Counted from the first letter of the stretch, positions 1 to 6,888 are shown. The stretch is DNA of 10,078 bases from Fluviicola sp. (GCF_030151805.1 NZ_JASLCN010000429.1:1-10078), one strand, 5' to 3'. Numbers and translations are program-made. Notes: generated by a model from the sequence alone, not told the origin.

Positions 1-267
1 GCAGAAATCAAGGCATTGATGAAAGATAACAGGGAAATGTTGTTTCTCTATTCCGTCATCCTGGAAAAAAGCTACATGTATTGGGAAGACAGATACATTG
101 TTAACCAGATTCACGAATCGGAAGAACGATACGCTCATTTTTACAACCGGGGAAAAAGCACGATTCTGAAAATTCCCTTGAAAATCTTGTCCAGTTACTT
201 AAATATCAGGCAGGAAACCTTGAGTCGGATCAGGAAAAGATGGCTGAAGCAGGATGGTTCTGTGTAG
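1..267 (+). CDS. Crp/Fnr-family transcriptional regulator, C-terminal DNA-binding part (5' partial)
   Basis: The reading frame is open from the first base of the window to a TAG at 265-267, so only about the last 88 residues are seen; the N-terminal cyclic-nucleotide-binding-type sensor domain would lie upstream, outside the window. The visible part has the family signature: an 'ERY..F' segment, then a helix-turn-helix reading 'IPLKILSSYLNIRQETLSRIRKRW', split here as IPLKILSSYLN and IRQETLSRIRKRW, matching the usual '(V/I)P...IASYLGI.PETLSRIRK' of Bacteroidota Crp/Fnr proteins. The second helix (about QETLSRIRK) would be the DNA-reading helix. Such proteins bind DNA as dimers and control transcription in response to a ligand or redox state. 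The sensor is not visible, so the signal is unknown. The TTG at 16 and ATG at 19 are internal codons, not the start. Family assignment is firm; the regulon is unknown. Confidence 0.87.
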   Translation, partial: AEIKALMKDNREMLFLYSVILEKSYMYWEDRYIVNQIHESEERYAHFYNRGKSTILKIPLKILSSYLNIRQETLSRIRKRWLKQDGSV

Positions 268-611
268 GGCTTTGGAATTTCGTACTCTTTGTACTCACCG
301 TGATAACAAAACCACCAGGAAATGCTTAATGGATTAGACCCTTCGATGTTCCAGCGCAAAGAATTGAAGAGCGGAAAGAGCTGTGTTTGTTTAAAACGAA
401 AAAAATGCACAGACCCCTTACTGTGACTGGGCTAATAGATACATGTCTATGCGTATTTTTTACAACTGAAACGGCGCAGAAGTTTCCTGATTTTTGTTTC
501 TCGCCGGTGAATAAACCAATGACTCTTGCTAATCTTTGAAACGTAATCCTGTAGAAATCTGGAAGCAATGGGTTTTTAAAATCATCTTCTAAAAAACTGA
601 TCAATAGCTCT
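268..611. other. Intergenic region without a supported gene
   Basis: These 344 bases separate the Crp/Fnr-like gene from the end of the DoxX-like gene. Short open frames on the minus strand (for example 326-667, 113 codons) overlap the DoxX gene end and have no recognisable domain, so I do not call them. Visible structure is limited to an imperfect hairpin at 472-506 (CGGCG+AGAA against TTCT+CGCCG, one bulged C, 16-nt loop) with no U tract on either side, and a small GTACTC-TTT-GTACTC direct repeat at 282-296. It may contain the remains of a decayed gene or an uncharacterised RNA; neither can be shown from sequence alone. Confidence 0.5.
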
Positions 612-1019
612 TTATGAACTGACCTTTTTTGTCTTTCCGGAAGGAATTTTGAATCTGCCCCAAACAATCAATCCGGCAAAGACTGCAAACACGATATTTA
701 CCCCGATTTGTTCTGTTTCTCCCCTGGAAATATGAAAAATACCGGCTGCGATCATGAGTAAGATGATTCCGATCGCGCTCAGCGGAACGAAGATGGGTTT
801 GAACCGGAGAAGAGCAGGGAAAATTAATCCGAAAGCACCGAGCAGATCGAAGATACCAGTCAGTTTCACGAAACCGGTTGAAACTTCTCCAGTCCAGGGC
901 CACATTGTTTTCAATGCTTCGATCGGTTGAAACAATTTCATACTTCCGGCCCAGATTAAACTTCCCGAGAGGAGAATTTGCAGAGCCCACAGTAGCATAT
1001 TTGCTGTTTGTTTTTTCAT
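612..1019 (-). CDS. DoxX-like family inner-membrane protein
   Basis: This 135-residue protein has four predicted transmembrane helices at about residues 6-28, 47-70, 73-95 and 105-121, with a short basic C-terminal tail (about 122-135). Length, helix spacing and motifs such as 'LIWAGSMKLF' after helix 1 and 'TGIFDLLGAFGLI' in helix 2 fit the DoxX-like family, small membrane proteins linked in some bacteria to thiol/redox stress or quinone chemistry; no reaction is established for this group. The ATG at 1017-1019 opens directly into 'MKKQ' and gives the usual family length; no Shine-Dalgarno is seen, as is normal for Bacteroidota. It lies divergent to an HxlR regulator 85 bp away, an arrangement often seen when the regulator controls the neighbour. 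The pairing suggests control by that regulator, but this is inference. Family confidence is good; physiological role is open. Confidence 0.82.
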   Translation of the reverse strand: MKKQTANMLLWALQILLSGSLIWAGSMKLFQPIEALKTMWPWTGEVSTGFVKLTGIFDLLGAFGLIFPALLRFKPIFVPLSAIGIILLMIAAGIFHISRGETEQIGVNIVFAVFAGLIVWGRFKIPSGKTKKVSS

Positions 1020-1042
1020 TGAGTTAACGATTGAATCCGGAA

Positions 1043-1074
1043 TAAAAGTATGTACATTCGCTTTCCGTTCGAAA
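1043..1074 (-). promoter_or_regulatory. Candidate promoter of the DoxX-like gene with overlapping inverted repeat
   Basis: Read on the minus strand, TACTTTTA (1043-1050) matches the Bacteroidota -7 consensus TAnnTTTG at 7 of 8 positions and lies 24 bases before the ATG. A weak -33-like TTTC sits 20 bases further upstream (1071-1074). An inverted repeat GCTTTC-CGTTC-GAAAGC at 1060-1076 covers that upstream element and could be an operator. The match is modest, and such A/T-rich boxes occur by chance. Confidence 0.3.
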
Positions 1075-1087
1075 GCACTTTCCCTTT

Positions 1088-1101
1088 GGATAGCGCTATC
1101 C
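1088..1101. promoter_or_regulatory. Perfect 14-bp palindrome, candidate HxlR operator
   Basis: GGATAGCGCTATCC is exactly self-complementary. Allowing one mismatch pair it extends to 20 bp (1085-1104). It ends just before the first possible start of the HxlR gene and lies between that gene and the divergent DoxX-like gene. HxlR-family proteins are dimeric winged-helix regulators that commonly bind palindromes in their own upstream region, so an autoregulatory operator is a reasonable reading. The palindrome is seen directly; the binding is inferred. Confidence 0.5.
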
Positions 1102-1104
1102 GAA

Positions 1105-1470
1105 ATGGTAGTAACGTTTAAAATCAGGAAGATGCTGAGTCAAGGAGGTTGCCCTAAAAATATTTTGTCGATCAAAGATGCATTGGAAGCCGTTGAAGGC
1201 CGATGGAAATTACTGATCTTATTTTCGTTGTCGGAAGGACCGAAGCGGTTCAAACAATTATCGCGGGAAGTGAATGGAATTACGGATAAAACCTTGTCGA
1301 AAGAATTGAAACTGCTGGAATCGAATAAACTGATCACCCGGGAAGTTTATGATACGTTTCCGCCAACGGTGGAATATACGATTACAGCGCATGGAAAATC
1401 ACTGGAGAAAGTGATCGAAGAATTGCATTACTGGGGTTTGGCGCACCGGAAAGAAGTGTTGGGGAAATAG
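1105..1470 (+). CDS. HxlR-family winged-helix transcriptional regulator
   Basis: The 121-residue protein is a single HxlR-type winged helix-turn-helix domain (about residues 24-95): 'CPKN...IKDALEAVEGRWKLLIL' followed by 'GPKRFKQLSREV', 'GITDKTLSKELKLLE', a wing with 'PPTVEYTITAHGKSL', and a C-terminal helix ending 'ELHYWG'. The conserved early Cys16 is present; in several characterised family members this cysteine senses electrophiles or oxidants, though other members respond differently. Length is normal for the family. Two in-frame starts are possible, ATG 1105 and ATG 1132. The second leaves Cys at residue 7, nearer the family norm, and has a purine-rich AGGAAG right in front, though very close; I give the longer form. 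It is divergent to the DoxX-like gene with a palindrome between them, suggesting autoregulation and control of that gene. Family is certain; target and signal are inferred. Confidence 0.9.
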   Translation: MVVTFKIRKMLSQGGCPKNILSIKDALEAVEGRWKLLILFSLSEGPKRFKQLSREVNGITDKTLSKELKLLESNKLITREVYDTFPPTVEYTITAHGKSLEKVIEELHYWGLAHRKEVLGK

Positions 1471-1478
1471 TTGAAACA

Positions 1479-1515
1479 AAAATGTCGGGGCGAAAATTTT
1501 TCGCCCCGACATTTT
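1479..1515. terminator. Bidirectional intrinsic terminator between HxlR gene and ompA-like gene
   Basis: Two 18-base arms (1479-1496 and 1498-1515) are perfectly complementary around a single central T. The G/C core GTCGGGGCG is flanked by A and T runs, so either strand gives a strong stem followed by U residues (UUUU on plus; UUUUU then GUUU on minus). It starts 8 bases after the HxlR stop and lies about 20 bases from the end of the convergent OmpA-like gene, so it can end both transcripts. Confidence 0.92.
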
Positions 1516-1535
1516 CAGTTTGTAATTGATTCTTC

Positions 1536-3968
1536 CTATTCGAAGATCACATTCATTTCAACACGTCTGTTTTTCTGACGTCCTTCCGGTGTTGCATTCG
1601 TCGCAATCGGTTTAGTTTGACCATACCATTCTGCTTTCAAACGAGCTGCATCCACACCTTTAGTTGCTAAGTATTTCTTAACAGCTTCAGCACGGTTTTT
1701 AGAAAGCGTCATGTTTTTCTTAGCGTCTCCTTTGTTATCCGTGTGACCAGCGATTTGTAATTTCCAATCCGGTTTTTTGATTAACAAGGCAGCCAAATCA
1801 TCCAACGATTTGAATGAAGTTGCAAGGATTACTGATTTACCGGATTCGAACTCTAAGTTTTCGAATGCAGTGTTCAGAATTTCCTGTTCTTCTTTTTCGA
1901 TTCGAGGACAACCGCGGTTATCAATCGGACCAGGAATAGTCGGACAAGCATCATCGCGGTCATACAATCCGTCGCCATCTGTATCCGGCCAAGGACAACC
2001 ACCATTCTCAATCGAACCGTATTCGTTCGGACACTTATCCACGTTGTCGAACAATCCGTCATTATCCGTATCCGGGCATCCTTTGTTTGCCAACGGACCA
2101 GGAAGATCCGGACAATCATCTTCAGAATCCTGTAATCCGTCACCATCGCGGTCCGGACAACCGTTGAATGCTGCCAATCCTTTCACTGTCGGACAACTAT
2201 CCTGCGGATCAATGATTCCGTCTTCATCCGTATCCGGACAACCTCTGTATGCAGCAAGTCCAGGCAAATCAGGACAAGCATCGTCTTTATCCGGAATTTT
2301 ATCACCGTCACGGTCAGGACAACCCTGGAACTCCGCTAAACCTGGTGTGTCAGGACACAAATCTTCCGTATCCTTGATTCCGTCTCCATCTGTATCCGGA
2401 CATCCTTTGAACGACCAGATTCCCGGGATATCAATACATTCGTCTTTCTTGTCTGAAACTTTATCGTTGTCTCTGTCATCCGGTTTAGAGTAAAGGATCG
2501 GAACACGAAGTCCCAGGTAGAATTCCGTACCACGTACTTTTCCGGTAGCAAAAAGAGAACGGAAATCCACTACTCCGACAGTAATCGGACCTAAGCGCGA
2601 AGCAATACCGGCTTTCCATCCCGAATAGGTATTCACTGAAACCGGAACGTACAATCCGAACCACGCATAATCGAAGCTTGGAGTAATTGCAAATTGATTC
2701 GGTGTTTTTACACGTGAAGGGTTTCTTTTCCCGATCACGTTGATATTACCGGTTGCATTGATGTAGAACCATTTCCAGATATGGTAATCCAACTGAATGT
2801 TAATGGCAGTCGGTGTATTCATATAATAAGATTGCCCCACTCCCTGGTTGGAATTCCAACCTGAACCAGGTGTAGTAATCAAACTGTCGATGATCGAGTC
2901 AAAAGAAGCAAATGATTTTACCTTATCGAAGATACGCAGATCCAACGTGGAAGTATTTACGGAGAAATCGCGGCTGTGGCCACCTTTCGTAAACTTCATT
3001 CCTCCGATATCGATAATGGAAACACCTGCACGCAATTCGTACTTGTTTTCGTTGCGCATCCAAAGATCCGTTTCACCGTCCATTTCGTATTTGAACTGCT
3101 TGTATTTCGGTCTCCATTCGTACACAACTCCTAAATCCAATCCGAAACCCAGTTTGGAAGCCGACTTGAAGAACGTTTTGGCATTGATGTTTTTCAAATC
3201 ATCGAAATTATTGGAATAACCGTATTTGAAGTTTCCGACCAAAGTAGTTGCCGTATCCTTGTTCAAAAGCTCGTAATCCAATTCATCCGTATACGCATAC
3301 GCGGAAGCCAGTCCCTGAAGCAATTTCACGCGTCCACCGACTTTCAGGAAATGCTGACCTTTATCCAATACAACCTGTCCATAATTGACACCGTATTCGT
3401 TCCAGGCCATCATGTTTGCGTTTACAAGCTTGTCATTCAGTTTCAAATTCCACAAAGCCGCAAAATCTAATCCTTCTTCTGCCAGTTTCGATAATTTCGG
3501 ATCAATATCATCAATGTTGGTGATCATTCTGCTTTTTGCAGAGAATCCAACGGCAATTTTGGGATTGATGTGAAAAGCAAAATTTAAGATATCGACCTGG
3601 TAATTCAGATAAACACCCCGCGGTGAAACCCCCGGTTTGTTGTAGTCATACAAATTGAACATCGAACGTTGGTACAAAGTACTGTCCGGTTTCATCCACA
3701 TCGTATCCTTTTTAAAGGATTTGAGCCACCATTTCGGCATCACGTCCGTATCGAAATACTTCGCATTCTGCCAGGCTCCAACATTCGCACTTCCCAGGTT
3801 GATATCGACGATAAATCTTCCGTCAACGAAACTTGCTGGTTGTGCGTCCAATCCCATCACTCCGACGTAGTTACTACTATGAACACCCAAATAATTTTGA
3901 GAAAATGCAGCAATAGTAGAAAAACACGAAAAAGCTAAGAAAGTTAATTTGCGTAACTGTTTCTTCAT
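1536..3968 (-). CDS. Outer-membrane protein: DUF5723-like N-terminus, seven thrombospondin type-3 repeats, OmpA C-terminal domain
   Basis: This 810-residue protein starts with a signal peptide (about 1-23, cleavage near 'AFS-Q'). Residues about 25-490 resemble the Bacteroidota DUF5723 region ('NYVGVMGLDAQPASF', many alternating aromatic strands), probably an outer-membrane barrel or barrel-like domain. Residues 498-688 are seven thrombospondin type-3 repeats, each with acidic D.D.DG..D calcium-binding loops and two cysteines. Residues about 700-810 are an OmpA C-terminal peptidoglycan-binding domain: 'LEFESGKSVI', 'IAGHTDN' (Asp744) and 'NRRVE' (Arg802) keep the Asp and Arg that hold the peptide stem in known structures. 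The architecture implies a protein anchored in the outer membrane, spanning a calcium-stiffened periplasmic linker to the cell wall. It follows the 724-residue gene after 12 bp and is followed by a terminator, so it is the last gene of an operon. The domains are clear; the function of the N-terminal region is not known. Confidence 0.93.
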   Translation of the reverse strand: MKKQLRKLTFLAFSCFSTIAAFSQNYLGVHSSNYVGVMGLDAQPASFVDGRFIVDINLGSANVGAWQNAKYFDTDVMPKWWLKSFKKDTMWMKPDSTLYQRSMFNLYDYNKPGVSPRGVYLNYQVDILNFAFHINPKIAVGFSAKSRMITNIDDIDPKLSKLAEEGLDFAALWNLKLNDKLVNANMMAWNEYGVNYGQVVLDKGQHFLKVGGRVKLLQGLASAYAYTDELDYELLNKDTATTLVGNFKYGYSNNFDDLKNINAKTFFKSASKLGFGLDLGVVYEWRPKYKQFKYEMDGETDLWMRNENKYELRAGVSIIDIGGMKFTKGGHSRDFSVNTSTLDLRIFDKVKSFASFDSIIDSLITTPGSGWNSNQGVGQSYYMNTPTAINIQLDYHIWKWFYINATGNINVIGKRNPSRVKTPNQFAITPSFDYAWFGLYVPVSVNTYSGWKAGIASRLGPITVGVVDFRSLFATGKVRGTEFYLGLRVPILYSKPDDRDNDKVSDKKDECIDIPGIWSFKGCPDTDGDGIKDTEDLCPDTPGLAEFQGCPDRDGDKIPDKDDACPDLPGLAAYRGCPDTDEDGIIDPQDSCPTVKGLAAFNGCPDRDGDGLQDSEDDCPDLPGPLANKGCPDTDNDGLFDNVDKCPNEYGSIENGGCPWPDTDGDGLYDRDDACPTIPGPIDNRGCPRIEKEEQEILNTAFENLEFESGKSVILATSFKSLDDLAALLIKKPDWKLQIAGHTDNKGDAKKNMTLSKNRAEAVKKYLATKGVDAARLKAEWYGQTKPIATNATPEGRQKNRRVEMNVIFE
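1905..2477 (-). repeat. Seven tandem 81-bp units coding thrombospondin type-3 repeats
   Basis: The units encode 27 residues each, except the sixth, which is 29 because of an extra 'WP'. The pattern is D(T/R)D.D...D..D.C (P).....G......GCP. Units differ by many substitutions, so they are old duplications rather than recent copies. Cysteines and acidic residues are conserved in all seven. The first unit is the most divergent (lacking the Pro after its first Cys). Confidence 0.9.
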
Positions 3969-3980
3969 AAGTAGTGTTTA

Positions 3981-6155
3981 TTAATAATTCAATGGATAGC
4001 GTATCAAATAACCATTTGCCTGCGAAACTAATAAAATCGTTCCGTCTGTTTGTCGTTGGAATGCAATTTTATTTGATCCTTCGTAGCTTTCTTTATTCAA
4101 TTCGTTACCACGTATGGTATAAATATAACAGTTATTGGCAATACCGTCAATAATCCCAACGACAGTTTTTCCATTTGGTAATTTGATGAGTGCTGCATCG
4201 TCGATATTGCCGACGGTTGAGTTGAATTGACCCAAAATAGTTCCCGTTCCTGAAATAACATAAATGGTATTTTGCTGTGTCAGGAAAAACAATTGCTCAT
4301 CGCCGAAAGTCTGTGTATTCAGGATAGAAGATACATTTCCGACAAGCATGGCTTTGGTTCCGTTTTCCGTAAAGCGCACAAATTGTTTTTTGCTTAAACC
4401 GAGTAAACTGATGGTTCCGTTTACTTTTACCAAATGCCATTCGCCCTCACTCAGGTTGTGGGATTTGATAACGCGTTTGCGTTTGAGCGAAAGAATTGAC
4501 CAATTGTTGTTGGTACAAATATGCGCAATCAGTTCTCCTTTCTTTCCCTGGATAGCCAGCTGAGCTTCTTTTTGAGAGGAACCGCCGCTGATTGGGATCT
4601 TCATGCTTTGTTTTCCGTTGGTTCCGTAAGCCTGAATCTGACCGTCAGCAACAAATGCAATGAAATCTTTCCTGTTCCAGAAATAGGAGAACAAGTTACT
4701 TGTTACCTGATTGGCAGCAATCGGGAAGCCCGAAAGATTGTTTCCGGCTCTGTCCAGACCAAGAATTCCCGTTTTGGTAGCCAGGAAAATACCGTTTCCG
4801 ATCAGAACCGGGTTACCAATCGCTTCGGATTCCAGCGTTTTACTCCAAAGAATCTGTTTGCTGCCAACGAAATACAAGGTGTTTGACCGTGTAAGCGCAA
4901 TGAGATTGTTCGATCCTGAAATCGGAGTCAAAGAACGCAGATTATCATCCAAACGCAGCGGATTCAATTTCGGAATCTCGCTTGTAGTGCCGTTTTCCTC
5001 TTTTTGTCCGTTCTCATTTAAAATCTGTAGCGTGCTGTGATTTGCATGCGTCAAACGACTCATGGTTAGCTGCTGATTTTTATCGAAATTCCGGTAAGAA
5101 ACCTTCTGCGGAGTATTGCTGAATAATTTGTACTTCAAAGTTGTTGATTGCTCCAAAGTTGCTCCCGTTTCGTAAGCTCCGATGATGCGGTTGATACTTT
5201 GTTGGGAATTGGAAATCAAGACGCTGTTGTTGAACAATTCCAGGTAAATCTTTTTATTCGGGCGGAGAAAAGGGAAATAATGCCCCTGAAGCGTTGCCTG
5301 TTTTTGCTTGTCGGAACTAGTGACTCCGTTCAGTTCACTGAGAATTGCCAGCGGATCCTGTCCCGGTTTGTAATCGGAAATCAGGCAGGTATCTTTTTGA
5401 TTTACTACCAAGGCCAAGCCGTAATCCATCCAGTCGAAAATGATTGATTTTTTCGGGTATTTCGAAAGCAGGTAATTCTTTTCAAAAAAAGTATACGAAT
5501 CGAAATCGGCCGGGATCAAACCCTGAAACAATTCCTGGTCATTGATCAAAGGCAAAGCTTTGCTTCCGGTATGCGTAATGTATTTGACCTTGTTATTAGC
5601 AATGAAATAAGAATCTTCGATTTCGTACGAATTGTCAGGTGTTTTGTACACCAAAGACAAGCTGCTTTTGCGATCCAGGTATTTCCAGGTGACAATGCTT
5701 TTTGGAGCCGGATTCCAGTTGCCCTGGTAAAGAACGAGGAATTTCCCATGAAATTCTCCCTTCCAGTTGTTGGAAAGCGAAAGGTGTTTTTGAGTCGAAA
5801 TAGTAGACGAAAGAGCCAGCTTTTCAGCATATTTCTTTACAATATCACTTGTCCATGGCTTGCTTCGTTCCAGAAGAACCAAATCGCGGGTCGTGGAAAA
5901 ATAGAAGTGCTGAATGCGTTCCGGTTCGTTGAGTAAAAGAGTGAAAAAGCTGTTTTTTTGAAGCGAAGCGACAATCGGGCTGTTGTAATCCACTTCCACC
6001 GATTTGTGAACCACAATAATGGTGTCGTCTTTTGGAGAGAATACATTTTCCGGAGTCGGGGGAGTGCTGGAACCTTCCACAATGGTGAAGCCCACATAAC
6101 CGATCCATACTAAAGAACAACTAACGAGAAAAATAATTATCGAACGACTAAGCAT
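3981..6155 (-). CDS. Membrane-anchored predicted beta-propeller protein, function unknown
   Basis: I do not recognise a named family for this 724-residue protein. Residues 5-26 form one hydrophobic segment with no clear signal-peptidase site and no lipobox Cys, so it is likely an N-terminal membrane anchor with the rest outside the cytoplasm. A low-complexity linker 'STPPTPENVF' follows. Residues about 50-370 have a pattern reminiscent of DUF3352-type proteins ('SVLISNSQQSINRIIGAYETG...L'), a tentative resemblance. Residues about 405-724 show repeated short strands with 'NTLYFVGS', 'KTGILGLDRAGNNLSGFPI', 'DGQIQAYGTNG' and 'NTIYVISGTGTILG', typical of PQQ/WD-like beta-propeller blades. The stop lies 12 bp before the OmpA-like gene, implying co-transcription and perhaps joint work at the envelope. 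The upstream gene rnhB ends 80 bp before. The ATG at 6155 fits the anchor position. No catalytic motif is seen; protein interaction is the likeliest role of the propeller. Confidence 0.85.
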   Translation of the reverse strand: MLSRSIIIFLVSCSLVWIGYVGFTIVEGSSTPPTPENVFSPKDDTIIVVHKSVEVDYNSPIVASLQKNSFFTLLLNEPERIQHFYFSTTRDLVLLERSKPWTSDIVKKYAEKLALSSTISTQKHLSLSNNWKGEFHGKFLVLYQGNWNPAPKSIVTWKYLDRKSSLSLVYKTPDNSYEIEDSYFIANNKVKYITHTGSKALPLINDQELFQGLIPADFDSYTFFEKNYLLSKYPKKSIIFDWMDYGLALVVNQKDTCLISDYKPGQDPLAILSELNGVTSSDKQKQATLQGHYFPFLRPNKKIYLELFNNSVLISNSQQSINRIIGAYETGATLEQSTTLKYKLFSNTPQKVSYRNFDKNQQLTMSRLTHANHSTLQILNENGQKEENGTTSEIPKLNPLRLDDNLRSLTPISGSNNLIALTRSNTLYFVGSKQILWSKTLESEAIGNPVLIGNGIFLATKTGILGLDRAGNNLSGFPIAANQVTSNLFSYFWNRKDFIAFVADGQIQAYGTNGKQSMKIPISGGSSQKEAQLAIQGKKGELIAHICTNNNWSILSLKRKRVIKSHNLSEGEWHLVKVNGTISLLGLSKKQFVRFTENGTKAMLVGNVSSILNTQTFGDEQLFFLTQQNTIYVISGTGTILGQFNSTVGNIDDAALIKLPNGKTVVGIIDGIANNCYIYTIRGNELNKESYEGSNKIAFQRQTDGTILLVSQANGYLIRYPLNY

Positions 6156-6171
6156 ACCTTTTACTGTTCAT

Positions 6172-6179
6172 CAAAAATA
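6172..6179 (-). promoter_or_regulatory. Possible -7 element before the 724-residue gene
   Basis: On the minus strand, TATTTTTG matches the Bacteroidota -7 consensus TAnnTTTG in full and lies 16 bases before the ATG. No TTG-type -33 box is visible 17-23 bases upstream. A small hairpin (TTCATC-TTTCC-GATGAA, 6200-6216) lies between this element and rnhB. It may allow the two-gene unit to be transcribed separately from rnhB, but support is weak. Confidence 0.25.
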
Positions 6180-6235
6180 AGCTTTCAGAATACCCCTTTT
6201 TCATCTTTCCGATGAAGAAGTTAACAGTGGAGTGT

Positions 6236-6844
6236 TTACTCTTCGAAAAGTGATAATTGCCCTTTTCCAAGAAGATTAAATCCGGCTCTGTGATGAATGC
6301 ACGCCCCGTGAGTTAGGATTGCCAACCGATGCGCTTTCGTCGGATAACCTTTATTTACTTCCCATCCGTAATGCGGAAATTCGTGATGCAGTTGTTCCAT
6401 GTATTCGTCGCGATACGTTTTAGCCAGGACGGATGCTGCTGCAATGTTTTTGTATTTTCCGTCTCCCTTGATGATCGGGACAGATGGAATTTCATTGGAA
6501 AGCAAGGCTTTGTTTCCGTCGATCAAAAGCAGTTCCGGCCGGACTTTTAAATCCATCGCTGCACGATACATTCCTGTAAGCGAAGCTTTTAAAATGTTGA
6601 GTTCGGCAATTTCATCCGTGTGTAAAAACTGAACTGAATAGGCAAGTGCTTCTTTTTCAATGATCGGACGTAAGATATTTCTACTTTTTTCGGAAAGTTG
6701 TTTAGAATCATTCAGAAGTTCGTGTGAAAAACCCTTTGGCAGAATCACGGAAGCACATACTACAGGTCCGGCCAGACAACCTCTTCCGGCTTCATCGCAT
6801 CCGGCTTCCAACTTCGTTTTGTCAAAATGGTCTAATAATTGCAT
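6236..6844 (-). CDS. rnhB: Ribonuclease HII
   Basis: This 202-residue protein is a complete RNase HII, the enzyme that nicks RNA:DNA hybrids and single ribonucleotides left in DNA, using divalent metal ions in the cytoplasm. All catalytic acids are in place: Asp17 and Glu18 in 'GCDEAGRGCLAGP', Asp109 in 'LLIDGN' and Asp128 in 'IIKGDGKYK'. The Gly-Arg-Gly at 20-22, used in the family to recognise the RNA-DNA junction, is present, as are 'AAASVLAKTYRDE' (136-147) and the C-terminal 'YGWEVNKGYPTKAH' region. It ends 'QLSLFEE', the short tail 'SLF' type often seen in bacterial RNase HII. Length is normal for the family. The ATG at 6844 leaves 13 residues before the first motif, as usual. It is the first of three minus-strand genes, but its 80-bp gap to the next makes shared transcription uncertain. 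Confidence 0.97.
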   Translation of the reverse strand: MQLLDHFDKTKLEAGCDEAGRGCLAGPVVCASVILPKGFSHELLNDSKQLSEKSRNILRPIIEKEALAYSVQFLHTDEIAELNILKASLTGMYRAAMDLKVRPELLLIDGNKALLSNEIPSVPIIKGDGKYKNIAAASVLAKTYRDEYMEQLHHEFPHYGWEVNKGYPTKAHRLAILTHGACIHHRAGFNLLGKGQLSLFEE

Positions 6845-6865
6845 GATACAAATGTTATTAAAAAT

Positions 6866-6888
6866 GTTGTATATTTAGCACATACAAC
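6866..6888. promoter_or_regulatory. Inverted repeat between rnhB and the small secreted-protein gene
   Basis: GTTGTAT and ATACAAC form perfect 7-base arms around 9 bases, within the 87-bp divergent space. A TATATTTA box (7 of 8 to TAnnTTTG, plus strand, 6870-6877) overlaps it, but has no -33 partner at the right distance. It could be an operator for one or both genes. Chance occurrence in A/T-rich DNA is possible. Confidence 0.3.

Noticed and set aside
250..360. Possible remnant of a GIY-YIG-type gene or tRNA-like edge on the minus strand
   Set aside because: Only a loose likeness over about 50 bases ('FVITVSTKSTKF'); no GIY...YIG motif, no cloverleaf, and it would run into the Crp/Fnr-like gene.
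326..667. 113-codon minus-strand open frame before the DoxX-like gene end
   Set aside because: It overlaps the well-supported DoxX-like gene by 56 bases in another frame, shows no domain or signal, and its composition is not protein-like.
601..990. 129-codon minus-strand frame overlapping the DoxX-like gene
   Set aside because: Alternate frame of a gene with four clear membrane helices; the product is Arg/Ser/Cys-rich without a domain.
1905..2477. Regular 81-bp repetition considered as a CRISPR or minisatellite array
   Set aside because: The units are in-frame coding repeats with diverged sequence; there are no identical short repeats with unique spacers.
1777..2493. 238-codon plus-strand frame opposite the OmpA-like gene
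   Set aside because: It is the antisense of the thrombospondin type-3 repeats; its apparent Ser/Pro/Gly repeats follow from that and it has no separate signals.
5571..5936. 121-codon plus-strand frame and similar frames inside 3981-6155
   Set aside because: They are opposite-strand shadows of a 724-codon gene with consistent protein-like composition, and carry no recognisable motif.
6197..6219. Hairpin between rnhB and the 724-residue gene considered as a terminator
   Set aside because: The stem is short with a mismatch and is followed on the minus strand by A and G residues rather than a U tract.
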